DNA from: Sphingomonas sp. KRR8
Lineage (GTDB): Bacteria; Pseudomonadota; Alphaproteobacteria; Sphingomonadales; Sphingomonadaceae
NCBI RefSeq assembly: GCF_023559245.1
Contig: NZ_CP097462.1
Span: forward strand, 2,476,001 to 2,540,000
Reading direction: 5' to 3'
Length of the DNA stretch: 64,000 nucleotides
A program made the translations under genes and the position numbers. Numbering within the stretch: position 1 is the first letter of the stretch; every line of letters starts with the position of its first letter. Below are positions 19,717 through 28,969 of the stretch, one piece after another. Below the pieces are notes generated by a model. The model ran no database searches and was not told the DNA's origin. It was given only the letters and a program-made list of their open reading frames with translations.

Positions 19717-20589
19717 CTAGCGGATCGCCTTGCTGCGCAGGAGCTTGGGCGCGAGGCTGATCGCGGCCAGCAGGGGATGCCGCCGTTGCCACGGCTTGAG
19801 CACAATGTCCGTGCCCGCATGGCGATTGATCTTCCATGCGATATATTCGGCGCCGCCGGCGAAGGTGGCGCTGGCCTTGGCGAGGCGGAGGACGGACAGG
19901 GCCTTTCCCTCCAGCCGGCGGCGGCGCCAGCTGGCGTGGCGGCGGCGGCCCTCGGCGCGGGCGGCGGCAAGCGCGGGCGCGGTGAACCGCTCGTAGCGCG
20001 CGCGGTCGGCGTCAACGACCGACACGCCCTTGCTCTTCTTCTCGGCCCGGAGCTCAGCCGAGTAGGTCAGAGCAAAAGCGCCGCGCCACAGGTCCAGCGG
20101 CGGCTGGTCGTTGGGCAATTCGGCCAGCGCGGCGCTGAGCAGGGTGGGGGCAGCGCGGGCGACGGCCGCGACGGCCCGCCCGGCCGCGGCGACGTCGGAA
20201 GACCATACGAGGCGCGAAGGCTGGGCAAAGCGCGCCCAGACGGACGGATTGCGGGTTTCCGGGCCGTTGAGGCGGTGGAAGTCGGCCTCGCTCAGCACCG
20301 CATATTTGGCGGTGAGGCCGTCATGCTCGAACGGAAAGACGTTGGGCGGGATCAGCCGGTTAGCGGTCGCCAGCCAGCGCCGGTCGTAGGCCGCGCGATA
20401 GTCCGACACGATCAGGTAGAAGTCGAGCATCAGCCCATCGAGCTGACTTTCCCGCAGGCACGAGCCGTAAAAGAGCACGGCGCGGGCAGCCTTGCCGTGC
20501 CGCCCGGCAATCGCCGCGGCCATGGCGGACACGCGCGGGTCGACCGGCTGTTCGAGCTCGGCCCGAACCAGTTCGAACAGCTGGCTCAA
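19717..20589 (-). CDS. Tam41-like nucleotidyltransferase (putative CDP-DAG synthase)
   Basis: The 290-residue protein resembles the Tam41/MMP37 family. The N-terminal nucleotidyltransferase part has FYGSCLRESQLDG followed by LMLDFYLIVSDY, with the G-S and D pattern of the fold, then NVFPFEHDGLTAKYAVLSEADF, close to the KYGVIS segment of mitochondrial Tam41, which makes CDP-diacylglycerol from PA and CTP. The C-terminal third is basic. The start is a TTG at 20589, 4 bases after the stop of the diacylglycerol kinase gene; upstream in-frame sequence overlaps the kinase gene. The kinase would supply PA, which supports the inference. Function is unproven. Confidence 0.6.
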   Translation of the reverse strand: MSQLFELVRAELEQPVDPRVSAMAAAIAGRHGKAARAVLFYGSCLRESQLDGLMLDFYLIVSDYRAAYDRRWLATANRLIPPNVFPFEHDGLTAKYAVLSEADFHRLNGPETRNPSVWARFAQPSRLVWSSDVAAAGRAVAAVARAAPTLLSAALAELPNDQPPLDLWRGAFALTYSAELRAEKKSKGVSVVDADRARYERFTAPALAAARAEGRRRHASWRRRRLEGKALSVLRLAKASATFAGGAEYIAWKINRHAGTDIVLKPWQRRHPLLAAISLAPKLLRSKAIR

Positions 20590-20593
20590 GGAA

Positions 20594-21565
20594 TCAGGCG
20601 GCGAGCCGGACGAAGGAGAGCGGCTGCGCCCGGCTGAGGTGGATGGGGCGACCGGTGCGCGCCTCGAAGGTCTCGCCATCGAGGATGACGCTGGAGCGAT
20701 CGCCGTCGATCTGAATCTCGTCCGCCTGCTCAACATGGACGCCCCTTAGCTTGCCCTTGACGAGGGTGCTGGAAAGCATTGCGAAGATGCCGCGAAGCAT
20801 GGACGCAGGGCGCTGCTCGATCGCCAGCAGCTTGAGCCGGCCGGCACCCTCGGTGCGCATGCCGGTGCCGAGCAGCAACTTTTCGAGCGTGGTGACCGCC
20901 AGCAGCGCGAAGCGGCCGCTGATCTTGCCGTCGCGCGAGACCGACACCTGGAGCGGCGAGGGCTCGGGCGGGAGAAAGCCTGCCTTGAGACCGAACAAGG
21001 CCCGGAAGATGACGGCGGCAGCCGTGATGCCGTGGCTGATCCCATTGGGCAGACCCAGCGGGTAGATGCGGTTGCGGCAGTAGAGCATGGTGTCGGCCAG
21101 GCCGGCGCCGCCCAGGAACATTCCGATCACCGGACGCTGCTCGCCGGTGCCGCAGCGAAGGGCGATGAGCTCGCGCGCCACGACGTGGCCCGCAAGATCG
21201 TTGCGCGCAATTTCAAGGAGCCGGCCGAGCGCGACTACCGGATCGCCGTGCGCGCCGAGGTCGAGAGCGATGAGGTTGGTCTTGCCGTTGGGCAGCACCG
21301 CGACGGGCGGAACATCCGTGCCGAAGTGGCCACCATTGTGCAGTTCGGTGAGGGCGGCCTGGACAGTGCCATCGCCGCCGTTGATGACCAGCAGGCAGGG
21401 CCGGACCCGGGCAATGGTCTTCATCGCCTCACCGATCTGGCTGGCCTGCTCGACCTCGTAATGGAAGATGTCGGGATGCTCGGCGCAGAAGGCGCGGATG
21501 CGCGGCAGCTTGCTGAGGTTGCCGGTCGACTTGGGGTTGGACAGGAGGGCGATGCGGACAGCCAT
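20594..21565 (-). CDS. Diacylglycerol kinase family lipid kinase
   Basis: A 323-residue protein of the DAGK catalytic family (DgkB/YegS type). It begins VRIALLSNPKSTGN, has the nucleotide-binding VINGGDGTVQAAL in the N-terminal domain, and PPVAVLPNGKTNLIALDLG with the P-x-G-x-x-N pattern. The C-terminal beta domain ends in the DEIQIDGDRSSVILDGETFEA pattern typical of YegS-like kinases. It probably phosphorylates diacylglycerol or a related lipid to phosphatidate. The start at 21565 has a GGAG site. The next gene, 4 bases downstream, is the Tam41-like protein. Confidence 0.85.
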   Translation of the reverse strand: MAVRIALLSNPKSTGNLSKLPRIRAFCAEHPDIFHYEVEQASQIGEAMKTIARVRPCLLVINGGDGTVQAALTELHNGGHFGTDVPPVAVLPNGKTNLIALDLGAHGDPVVALGRLLEIARNDLAGHVVARELIALRCGTGEQRPVIGMFLGGAGLADTMLYCRNRIYPLGLPNGISHGITAAAVIFRALFGLKAGFLPPEPSPLQVSVSRDGKISGRFALLAVTTLEKLLLGTGMRTEGAGRLKLLAIEQRPASMLRGIFAMLSSTLVKGKLRGVHVEQADEIQIDGDRSSVILDGETFEARTGRPIHLSRAQPLSFVRLAA

Positions 21566-21769
21566 ATCTACTCCGCCCACCCACATCCGGCGCGCACGAT
21601 CATGCGACCCGAAATCGGGTGCCGCGAGCTGCTCTTACCCTTGTCTCGTGCGTGCATGATAAGCTGGCATTCAGACGCGGCCGGGAATAGCCCCAGACCA
21701 ACAATGCCGTTATGGCGCGGCTTTGCGGCCAAATAATGGTGCCAGGCAGATAAACGGCGTGCGCAGCGA

Positions 21770-22981
21770 ATGTCCCTGATTGATCGCTACATCAGCCGTT
21801 CGGTGGCGGTACCGCTGCTCGGCACGCTGCTGCTCGCCGCCATGCTGCTCGTCCTCGACAAGATGCTGCGCTTGTTCGACTTCGTGGTGAACGCGGGCGG
21901 GCCGGTCAGCGTGGTGTGGCGGATGCTTGCCAACCTGCTTCCGGAATATTTCGCGCTGGGGATCCCGATTGGCCTGCTGCTCGGCATCCTGCTCGCCTTT
22001 CGCAAGCTGGCGACCAGCAGCGAGCTGGATGCCCTGCGCGGGATCGGCGCGGGGTTCGGGCGGCTGCTGAGGGTGCCTTATGCCTATGCGGTCGGCCTGC
22101 TGCTGCTGAACCTGTTCATTGTCGGCTGGCTGCAGCCCTGGACACATTATGGCTATGAGCGCCTGCGCTTCGACTTGCGGTCGGGCGCGCTGGGGGCGAG
22201 CCTCAAGGTCGGGGAGTTCAACACCCTGTCGCGGCGGCTGACGCTGCGCATCGACCGGTCGGAGCGGAATGGCACGCAGCTTCACGGCATCTTCGTCCAG
22301 GTCGACGACAAGAAGGGCAACAGCGTCGTCGCCACCGCCGAGCATGGCCGATTCCTGTCGACCGACGACCCCGACACCATCCTGTTCCGGCTGGAGCGGG
22401 GCAAGCTCATCCAGGACAATCCCAAATTCATCACGCCACGCACCCTGGCGTTCCAGAGCTACGACCTGCCAATCGCCCTGCCCCGGGTGGACAGCTTCCG
22501 CGCCCGCGGCGCCGAGGGCAATTCGGTGGAGGAAAAGACGCTGCCCGAGCTGTCGCACGACGCTTATGGCGGCGGAACCAGCGGGCAGGCGAACCTGGCG
22601 GCGCGCGCCAACTTGCAGTTCCGGATGGTCGAGGTGGTGATGATGCTGCTGCTGCCGTTGCTGGCGGTGTCGCTGGCGGTCCCGCCCAAGCGCTCGTCAT
22701 CGTCGCTCGGCATCTTCATCGGGATCGTGATCGTGGTCAGCTACCACAAGATCAATCAATGGGCCCAGGGCGCGGGGTCGCAGGGACGGCTGATCCCTGA
22801 AGTGGCGTTGTGGATCCCGTTCGTCCTGTTCGCCGCGCTGATCATCTGGATGTATCGGACCCTGTCGAGCAAGCCTGGCGGCCAGCCGATCGGCGCGCTG
22901 GAACGTGCCTTCGCCAAGCTCGCCTCGTCCATCCGGCGGCTGCTGCCGCAGTTCGGGCGCGAGACCGAGGCGGCGGCATGA
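21770..22981 (+). CDS. lptF: LPS export ABC permease LptF
   Basis: LptF and LptG form the membrane part of the LptB2FG transporter that extracts lipopolysaccharide (or the equivalent glycolipid) from the inner membrane. The 403-residue protein has the family layout: DRYISRSVAVPLLGTLLLA at the N-terminus, two more helices (about 55-75 and 100-125), a periplasmic beta-jellyroll domain from about 130 to 270, and three C-terminal helices. Its TGA overlaps the lptG ATG. Sphingomonads have glycosphingolipids in place of LPS, so the substrate here may be that lipid if the taxonomy is right (inference). Confidence 0.9.
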   Translation: MSLIDRYISRSVAVPLLGTLLLAAMLLVLDKMLRLFDFVVNAGGPVSVVWRMLANLLPEYFALGIPIGLLLGILLAFRKLATSSELDALRGIGAGFGRLLRVPYAYAVGLLLLNLFIVGWLQPWTHYGYERLRFDLRSGALGASLKVGEFNTLSRRLTLRIDRSERNGTQLHGIFVQVDDKKGNSVVATAEHGRFLSTDDPDTILFRLERGKLIQDNPKFITPRTLAFQSYDLPIALPRVDSFRARGAEGNSVEEKTLPELSHDAYGGGTSGQANLAARANLQFRMVEVVMMLLLPLLAVSLAVPPKRSSSSLGIFIGIVIVVSYHKINQWAQGAGSQGRLIPEVALWIPFVLFAALIIWMYRTLSSKPGGQPIGALERAFAKLASSIRRLLPQFGRETEAAA

Positions 22982-24075
22982 TCAACTTCAACTTCTTCCC
23001 GTCCAGGCGGCTGGCGTTCTATACCGGCAAGCTGTTCCTCACCCGCGGGATCGCGGTGCTGTTCAGCCTCAGCCTCGTGCTGATGATGCTGAACCTGCTC
23101 AGCGAAAGCAGCAAGATCCTGGCGGTGCCCGGCAATACCAACGCCGAAGTGTGGCACTATGTCGCGCTTCGACTGCCGCAGATCGTGGCCTTCGCTTTCC
23201 CCTTCTCGTTCCTGCTGGGCACGTTGATCGTGTTCGTCACGCTAAACCAGAACAGCGAAGTGATCGCAATGAAGGCCGCAGGGCTGTCGGCGCATCAGGT
23301 GATTGCTCCCCTGATCCTGGTCAGCGTGGTGCTGGCCGGCGTTTCGTTCGCGTTCGACGAATATGTGGTGACCAAGGCGACGGCCGAACTGTCGGCGTGG
23401 GACGGCAACGACTACAAGCCATTGCCGCCGGAAAGCCTGGTGACCAGCAACGTGTGGGTCACCAACGGCGATGACATGGTCCGCGCCGACCTCGTGATCG
23501 GACGCGGCGCAGCAACCCGCCTGCAGGGCGTCAGGCTTTACGACCGGCAGGGCAACAGCATCGCGCGCATCATCAAGGCCGAGCGTGCGGTGCAGGTGCC
23601 CGGCGCATGGCAGCTGCAGAATGTGACCGTCTACGATTCGGGCCAGAACATGATCCGCAAGCTGCCCACTCTGCGTGAACTGGTTGGGGTCGAGCCGGGC
23701 CGCTTTACCTTGGCCAAGATCGATCCCGAGACCCGCAGCCTCGGTCGGCTGCGGGACAATATCGCCGAACTGCGGGCCGCCGGGAGGCAGACCGACGCAG
23801 TCGAGACGGGCCTGTGGCACAAGATTTCCGAGCCGCTGTCGACGATCCTCATGCCGTTGCTGGCCGCGGTGGCGGCGTTCGGGCTTGCGCGATCGGGCCA
23901 GGTGCTTGCCCGCGCGGCGATCGGCATGGCGCTGGGCTTTGCCTATTTCGTCGCGGACAATTTCGCCCTGGCGATGGGTAATGTCGGCGCATACCCGCCG
24001 CTGCTCGCCGCCTGGGCACCATTCCTGCTGTTTCTGTTGATTGGCGAGACCGTGCTGGTCCGCTCCGAGGAGTGA
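22978..24075 (+). CDS. lptG: LPS export ABC permease LptG
   Basis: The partner of LptF, 365 residues, of the YjgP/YjgQ family. It has an N-terminal helix (RGIAVLFSLSLVLMMLNLL), FPFSFLLGTLIVFVTLNQNSEVIAMKAAG, which is a family signature, a periplasmic beta domain (about 150-250) and three C-terminal helices with EPLSTILMPLLAAVAAFGLAR. It starts by ATG at 22978, overlapping the lptF stop by 4 bases. The gene for a DsbA-like protein starts 2 bases after its own stop, so the three may be one operon. Confidence 0.9.
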   Translation: MINFNFFPSRRLAFYTGKLFLTRGIAVLFSLSLVLMMLNLLSESSKILAVPGNTNAEVWHYVALRLPQIVAFAFPFSFLLGTLIVFVTLNQNSEVIAMKAAGLSAHQVIAPLILVSVVLAGVSFAFDEYVVTKATAELSAWDGNDYKPLPPESLVTSNVWVTNGDDMVRADLVIGRGAATRLQGVRLYDRQGNSIARIIKAERAVQVPGAWQLQNVTVYDSGQNMIRKLPTLRELVGVEPGRFTLAKIDPETRSLGRLRDNIAELRAAGRQTDAVETGLWHKISEPLSTILMPLLAAVAAFGLARSGQVLARAAIGMALGFAYFVADNFALAMGNVGAYPPLLAAWAPFLLFLLIGETVLVRSEE

Positions 24076-24077
24076 TC

Positions 24078-24698
24078 ATGATCCTGACCCTGATGGCGGC
24101 GGCTGCCGCACCGGCGATGATGCCGGTCAACGACACGCCCGTCGGCTGGCAGATCGGCCGCCGCAACGCGCCCAAGACGCTGGTCGAATATGGCGCGCTG
24201 AACTGCCCCCATTGCGCCGAATTCAACAAGCTGGCCGGGCCCACGATCATGAAGGCGGTGAGGGCCGGGCGGGTCCGATTCGAATATCGCCCGTTCATCA
24301 TCTTTCCGCACGATGTCGCCGCCACGCTGATCGCCCGCTGCGTGCCGGTGAGCCGGCGCTTCCAGTTCGTGGATGCCTATTACCAAGCGACGCGCGGCTT
24401 CACCGACAAGCTGCAGGCGGCGGACCGGACGGCGCTGGAGGCCGCCGGCCAGAAGGGCGATGCGGAGCTCAACCGTCAGCTGGTGGCAGTCACCGGCATG
24501 AAGCCGCTGGCCGCGCGCTTCGGGCTGACCGGCGCCGCGGTGGATCGCTGTGTGTCGGACGCCAAGGGCATGGCGTGGGTGAACGCCGCGCTGGAAAAGG
24601 CGCAGGGCGCCGGGGTGACGGGCACCCCGACGTTCGAGCTCAATGGCCAGCGTGTTCAGTTCACCAGCTTCGACGACGTGGCCGACAAGCTGAAGTAG
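24078..24698 (+). CDS. DsbA-like thioredoxin-fold oxidoreductase
   Basis: A 206-residue periplasmic-type protein: hydrophobic N-terminus (MILTLMAAAAAPA), then a thioredoxin fold with CPHC in YGALNCPHCAEF and the cis-proline in GVTGTPTFELNGQ. The helical insertion in between is typical of DsbA/DsbG-like proteins. It should form or shuffle disulfides in exported proteins; LptD needs disulfides in E. coli, so its place behind lptFG is suggestive but not proof. The ATG at 24078 is preferred over a GTG at 24072 because GAGGAG lies 6-7 bases before it. Confidence 0.85.
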   Translation: MILTLMAAAAAPAMMPVNDTPVGWQIGRRNAPKTLVEYGALNCPHCAEFNKLAGPTIMKAVRAGRVRFEYRPFIIFPHDVAATLIARCVPVSRRFQFVDAYYQATRGFTDKLQAADRTALEAAGQKGDAELNRQLVAVTGMKPLAARFGLTGAAVDRCVSDAKGMAWVNAALEKAQGAGVTGTPTFELNGQRVQFTSFDDVADKLK

Positions 24699-24709
24699 GA
24701 AATGCGATC

Positions 24710-25804
24710 CTAGCGGTGGCGCATGGTCGAGCGGGCAAGCCGCGCGACCAGCGGGAACAGACCGCAATGATTGGTCACATGATAGGCGCTATCGCCGTCC
24801 AGCGCCGCGGCCAGCCGCCGGTGTGCCTCCCCCAGATTGTGGTAGGGCACGCCCGGAAGCAGATGGTGAAGCGCATGGTAGCGCAGGCCAACCGGCGCCC
24901 ACAGCGCCGGGAGGGTGCCCGGCGGCGGGACGTTGACGCTGTCGAGATATTGGGCGGTGACGCTCATCGGCTCGCCGTCATTCTCCCACAGGTGCGCGAC
25001 GAGGGTGCGGACCTGGTTCAGGAACATGACCCCGCTCATCACGCCCAGCACGATCAGGAAAGCGCGGACCGGAATGACGCCGGTGGCAGCCAGCGCGATG
25101 AGGGTGAGCGCCCAGATGCTGCTGGCGATCTCGAGCCGGGCCCACAGGCGCGCGAAGTCGCCTTCCGGGCGCTTGCGCCGGAATTCGGGGTTGATCTGCA
25201 GGCCGGATAGCCGGCCCACGACAAGGTCGCGGAGCCTCGGCGAGAGCAGTGACAGCGGCGCGAGAATGCCGAAGCGGATCAGCATTCCGATCGGCGCGAG
25301 CGCGGCGACGATGAGGAAGACCGGCAGGGTCCAGGGCTTCATCAGCGCAAGCGGCAGATATTCAGGATCGTCGACCGTGCCGTAATAAGTCTTGGCGTGA
25401 TGCTGGTTGTGGACGCCTTCGTACAGGAATGAGGGCGCCAGTAGCGGCACGCCGACGACGGCATTCCAGGCGGTGCGGAAGCCGGGCAGCTGGCTGTGCT
25501 TGATATGGCTGACTTCGTGAATGAAGCTGCCGGCGCGATAGAGCGCGAGAATGGCGACGAGGCCGCTGGCCCATGCTTCCCACCCATGCGCAATGAGGGC
25601 ACCGGCCAGCGTCAGATAGCCCAGCAGAGCGGAGCCGATCAGGTCGGCCCAGTAGATCCGCGCGTCCGGCGTGTTGAGATCGCGCGTCAGGTTGGCGGCT
25701 GCCTTGAGCATCGCCTTGTCGTCGGCGGGCACGGAGCGGCGCGCGCCCGAAACGCTGTCGGTGGCGCGGGCGAAGCCGCCAGTGCTGAGTGTCGCGTTGG
25801 TCAT
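24710..25804 (-). CDS. Membrane fatty acid desaturase
   Basis: This 364-residue integral membrane protein has the three histidine boxes of acyl desaturases: HEVSHIKH, HNQHH and the C-terminal HALHHLLPGVPYHN, separated by hydrophobic helices. It would be a diiron enzyme acting on acyl lipids or on a related hydrophobic substrate. The regiospecificity cannot be read. The histidine spacing fits the fatty acid desaturase (PF00487) family and not the beta-carotene hydroxylase group. It is transcribed on the minus strand alone; the DsbA-like gene converges on it. Confidence 0.88.
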   Translation of the reverse strand: MTNATLSTGGFARATDSVSGARRSVPADDKAMLKAAANLTRDLNTPDARIYWADLIGSALLGYLTLAGALIAHGWEAWASGLVAILALYRAGSFIHEVSHIKHSQLPGFRTAWNAVVGVPLLAPSFLYEGVHNQHHAKTYYGTVDDPEYLPLALMKPWTLPVFLIVAALAPIGMLIRFGILAPLSLLSPRLRDLVVGRLSGLQINPEFRRKRPEGDFARLWARLEIASSIWALTLIALAATGVIPVRAFLIVLGVMSGVMFLNQVRTLVAHLWENDGEPMSVTAQYLDSVNVPPPGTLPALWAPVGLRYHALHHLLPGVPYHNLGEAHRRLAAALDGDSAYHVTNHCGLFPLVARLARSTMRHR

Positions 25805-25916
25805 GTGAAATCCCGGGTCCTTGGAGAAAGGACATAGTGGGAAATAGTGGCCGGCATGTGGCGCGACAATGAATGATGCAGATCAATTGCAGCCGGGCAC
25901 AAGCCGCGGCGTACAT

Positions 25917-25950
25917 GAAAAGGGCTCCAAAGCGGTGCTTCGGAGCCCTT
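25917..25950 (-). terminator. Intrinsic terminator of TonB receptor
   Basis: AAGGGCTCC at 25920-25928 pairs with GGAGCCCTT at 25942-25950, with a further 4 bp of pairing inside the loop. On the minus strand the stem is followed by TTTTC. It lies 36 bases past the stop of the receptor gene that ends at 25987. Confidence 0.85.
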
Positions 25951-25986
25951 GTCCTGGTTGGCTGGACCGGCGCCCAGCCCGTTCGC

Positions 25987-28740
25987 TTAGCCGCGCTCGG
26001 GAGCGGGCGGCGGCGGCAGAGGCGGAGGCGGCGGCGACGGGCAGGCCTCGGTCGCCAGGATCACCGAGCCGTCAGCGCAGGTCTGGGTCGCCGGAGCCGG
26101 TGCGGGGGGCGACGGCGGTGGCGGCGGCGGCGGGGCAGCGACCACCGGCATGGGCGGCGGCGGCGCGAAGCTGACGATGCCCTGCAGGCCGAAGGTCCTC
26201 GGCGCATTGAAGTTCGCATAGTCGCCGATCACGGCCGCATTGGCGTTTGAACGGCGATAGATGTGATCTTCGTTGAGCAGGTTGCGGGCCCACAGGTTCA
26301 AGGTGCCCTTGACCCCCGGCGAGAGCGGAACATCCGCCAGCGCCAGGCTGCCGTTCATGATGAAGCTCTTGTCGGTCTTCACGTTCTCGGCCTGGAAGCT
26401 GTACTGCGGGCCAGCCCAGTTGCCGTCGAGGTGCAGCCGGACCTTGGCACCGCGATAGTCGCCCGGAGTCAGCGGCAGATCCCAATTGGCGTAGGCCGAG
26501 CCCGCGTGCTTCGGGGTATAGACAGTGAACACCTGCGTGATCTGGCCGAAGTTCGGACCTGCCAGCGGGTTGGGCGTCGCCGGCACCTTGATGTCGGTGT
26601 AGGAGTAGGACGCTCCGAGGGTCACGCCCTCGACTGGCTTGACGGTGAGTTCGACCTCAACCCCCTTGATCTTCGACTTGCCCGGAACGTTGACCGTTTC
26701 CTCCGTGTGGAGGTTGAAAGTCGGGCTGGGCGTGCCGTTCGGCAGGAACTGAGTGGTGTCGACGAAGTCGAAGTCGATCTGCGTGTTCTTGCGGTTCATC
26801 AGGTAAGCCGCGACGTTGAGCCGGGCTCGATGATCGAAGAAGTCGGCCTTGGCGCCGACCTCATAAGCTTTGACCGACTCAGGGTCGAAGGCCCGGAACG
26901 TCGCCGAACGGGCATTCGCGCCGCCGGCCCGGAAGCCGCTCGAGTATTTGGCGTACAGGTTGACGCTGGGCGCCGCATCCAGAGAGACGATCGCGAGCGG
27001 ATCGAACCGACCGTTCTTGTAGTGAAGCTGGTAGGGAACCGGCGTGCCATTCAGGACGAAGAGTGAGCCGTCACGCTTGTCGTGCGAGTAGCGGCCACCG
27101 GCGGTGATGTGGAGGATGTCGAGGCCGGCGGGCGTGTAGGTCGCCTGACCGAACACGCCCCAGCTCTTGCCGACGGCCTGGCTGTCACGCTGGATGAACC
27201 AGTCGCGACGGTCCCAGCCCTGATTGCTGGACGTGATCGGCGCGAGCGGGTTGGGCGCGACCTGGTTGACGAAGGTGTAGGCCGTGCCAGTGGCGTTCCA
27301 CTGTTGCGGGTTCGGAGTGGCGGCCGCTTCCGAGACATGCTCGTTGAAGTAGTTGGCGCCGAGCACGTAATCGAGCTGCGGCAGGCTGCCGACGATCTGG
27401 AATTCCTGACTGAACTGATGCTGGAACAGTTCCGACAGGCTGTAGCGGCCGAATTGACCGTTCGGCACGAACGCGCTGCGGTGGGCACCGGCCGAACCGT
27501 CCCACTGGTGGGTCTCGACGCCGCGCCATGCGGTGATCGAGCGAAGTTCGAGGCCGGGCGTCAGCTTGTAGCGGATCGCGCCGGTAAAGCCGTGCGTCTG
27601 GTCGACGCTCGGCTGCTGGATGACGCCCAGATCGGCTTCCGACATGCGGTGGTCGCCGCTGACCTGCACCAGCGGTGACAAGGGTGCGATGCAGCTGGTG
27701 CAGGCGGTGAACGTTCCGGCCGGAGTGCCCGGGGCTACCAGCACATAGCGGTTGGTGGTGGGATTGAGCACATATTGGCCTACCGTCCGGCCAAGCGGGT
27801 TATAGTCGATCAGCTGGCTGTAGAAGGGCGTGTTCTCGTCCTTTGCCTGATCGTAGGCGAGATCCACGGTCAGCCCATCGACCGGCTTCCAACGGGCCGC
27901 GACCCGCCCGCCGACCCGGTTGTAATAGTTCCAGCCATATTGGCCTGACGCCGGGTTCCTGGTGGTCGGATCCTGGTGCTGGTAAACCGCATCCACCTTG
28001 ATCGCGATATTGGCGAATGACGGGAGATTGATGTGCATCTCTCCCTCGCGTCCGCCGTAATTGCCGACACCGGCGAGGACCCTCCCGGAGAATACCCCGG
28101 TTGGGGCGGCGGTGACGATGCTCAGCGCGCCGCCTTCGGTGTTGCGACCGAAAAGCGTTCCTTGAGGACCACGAAGGACCTCGATGCGCTCGACGTCGAA
28201 CAGCGCGGCGTTGAGGCCCTGCGAGCGACCGAGGTAAACGCCGTCCACGTAGACGCCGACGCCCGGTTCGCGGGCGGTCTGGTTCTGGTCGAAAGGAACG
28301 ATGCCGCGGATGCCGATGGTCAGCGCGGACTGCCGCGCTTCGAAGGTTGCCACCCGGAGGCTCGGAACCGAGCCGTCGGCCAGGTTGATCAGGCTCTGGA
28401 TGTGGCGGTCCTGGATCGCCTTGGTGTCGACGACCGAGATGGCGATCGGGGTCTTCTGGAGATTGGTCTCGCGCTTGGTCGCGGTGACCACGATCTCGGT
28501 CAGGCCGCCGTTGGCCGGTCGCGAAGCGCGGTCACGGCTCGCCTGGTCGGCCAGCGCTGCATCGCTGCGCGGAGCCTCGCCGGAAGTGGAGGGAATGCCG
28601 GCCGGAGTACCCGAGCCCGGGGCGGTGGTCTGATCGGCCTGCGCGAACACGGGAGTGGCCGTCCCGGCGAGCAGCAACGCGACCATGGTGTGGCGAAGGG
28701 CGGACGGAGCGCTGGCGCCGGCCCGAGCGAATTTCGACAT
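25987..28740 (-). CDS. TonB-dependent receptor with Pro/Cys-rich C-terminal tail
   Basis: A 917-residue outer-membrane receptor. It has a Sec signal (VALLLAGTATPVFAQA), a spacer rich in Ala/Ser, a TonB-box-like EIVVTATKRE, a plug domain (DTKAIQDRHIQSLINLADG, LFGRNTEGGALSIVTAAP) and a 22-stranded barrel. The barrel ends at FGLQGIVSF, a normal beta-signal. After it come 59 extra residues (859-917): proline runs, TQTC, DGSV, LAT, a second CP, more prolines and the terminus APERG. The two cysteines are C-x11-C. A nearly identical tail is on the barrel at 43858-44871. The substrate is unknown. A divergent winged-helix gene may regulate it. Confidence 0.9.
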   Translation of the reverse strand: MSKFARAGASAPSALRHTMVALLLAGTATPVFAQADQTTAPGSGTPAGIPSTSGEAPRSDAALADQASRDRASRPANGGLTEIVVTATKRETNLQKTPIAISVVDTKAIQDRHIQSLINLADGSVPSLRVATFEARQSALTIGIRGIVPFDQNQTAREPGVGVYVDGVYLGRSQGLNAALFDVERIEVLRGPQGTLFGRNTEGGALSIVTAAPTGVFSGRVLAGVGNYGGREGEMHINLPSFANIAIKVDAVYQHQDPTTRNPASGQYGWNYYNRVGGRVAARWKPVDGLTVDLAYDQAKDENTPFYSQLIDYNPLGRTVGQYVLNPTTNRYVLVAPGTPAGTFTACTSCIAPLSPLVQVSGDHRMSEADLGVIQQPSVDQTHGFTGAIRYKLTPGLELRSITAWRGVETHQWDGSAGAHRSAFVPNGQFGRYSLSELFQHQFSQEFQIVGSLPQLDYVLGANYFNEHVSEAAATPNPQQWNATGTAYTFVNQVAPNPLAPITSSNQGWDRRDWFIQRDSQAVGKSWGVFGQATYTPAGLDILHITAGGRYSHDKRDGSLFVLNGTPVPYQLHYKNGRFDPLAIVSLDAAPSVNLYAKYSSGFRAGGANARSATFRAFDPESVKAYEVGAKADFFDHRARLNVAAYLMNRKNTQIDFDFVDTTQFLPNGTPSPTFNLHTEETVNVPGKSKIKGVEVELTVKPVEGVTLGASYSYTDIKVPATPNPLAGPNFGQITQVFTVYTPKHAGSAYANWDLPLTPGDYRGAKVRLHLDGNWAGPQYSFQAENVKTDKSFIMNGSLALADVPLSPGVKGTLNLWARNLLNEDHIYRRSNANAAVIGDYANFNAPRTFGLQGIVSFAPPPPMPVVAAPPPPPPPSPPAPAPATQTCADGSVILATEACPSPPPPPLPPPPAPERG

Positions 28741-28844
28741 GTTATAGCTTTCCTTGACCCCCCACCACTGTGCGGTGGTTGAAAGCCCTTTAGAAAGGAG
28801 TCGCGTCAGAAATGTTGCAGTTGCGCGAAGAGAAAGAGAATCGA

Positions 28845-28861
28845 ACTTGCGTCATGCAAGT
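28845..28861. promoter_or_regulatory. Palindrome, candidate operator between receptor and regulator
   Basis: ACTTGC (28845-28850) and GCAAGT (28856-28861) form a perfect 6-bp inverted repeat with a 5-base spacer (GTCAT). It sits in the 229-bp divergent spacer between the TonB receptor and the winged-helix gene, in an AT-richer stretch. It is a candidate binding site for that regulator, or may be a chance palindrome. Confidence 0.35.
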
Positions 28862-28969
28862 AATAGTCTCGTCATAATCAAGTCACGGTAAATGAGTGGA
28901 CCGGTCTGTCATAAAAACATCATGCTGCGGAAGCGCGGTTGACTTGACGGCTTGCTTCAAGCCGCCCCC

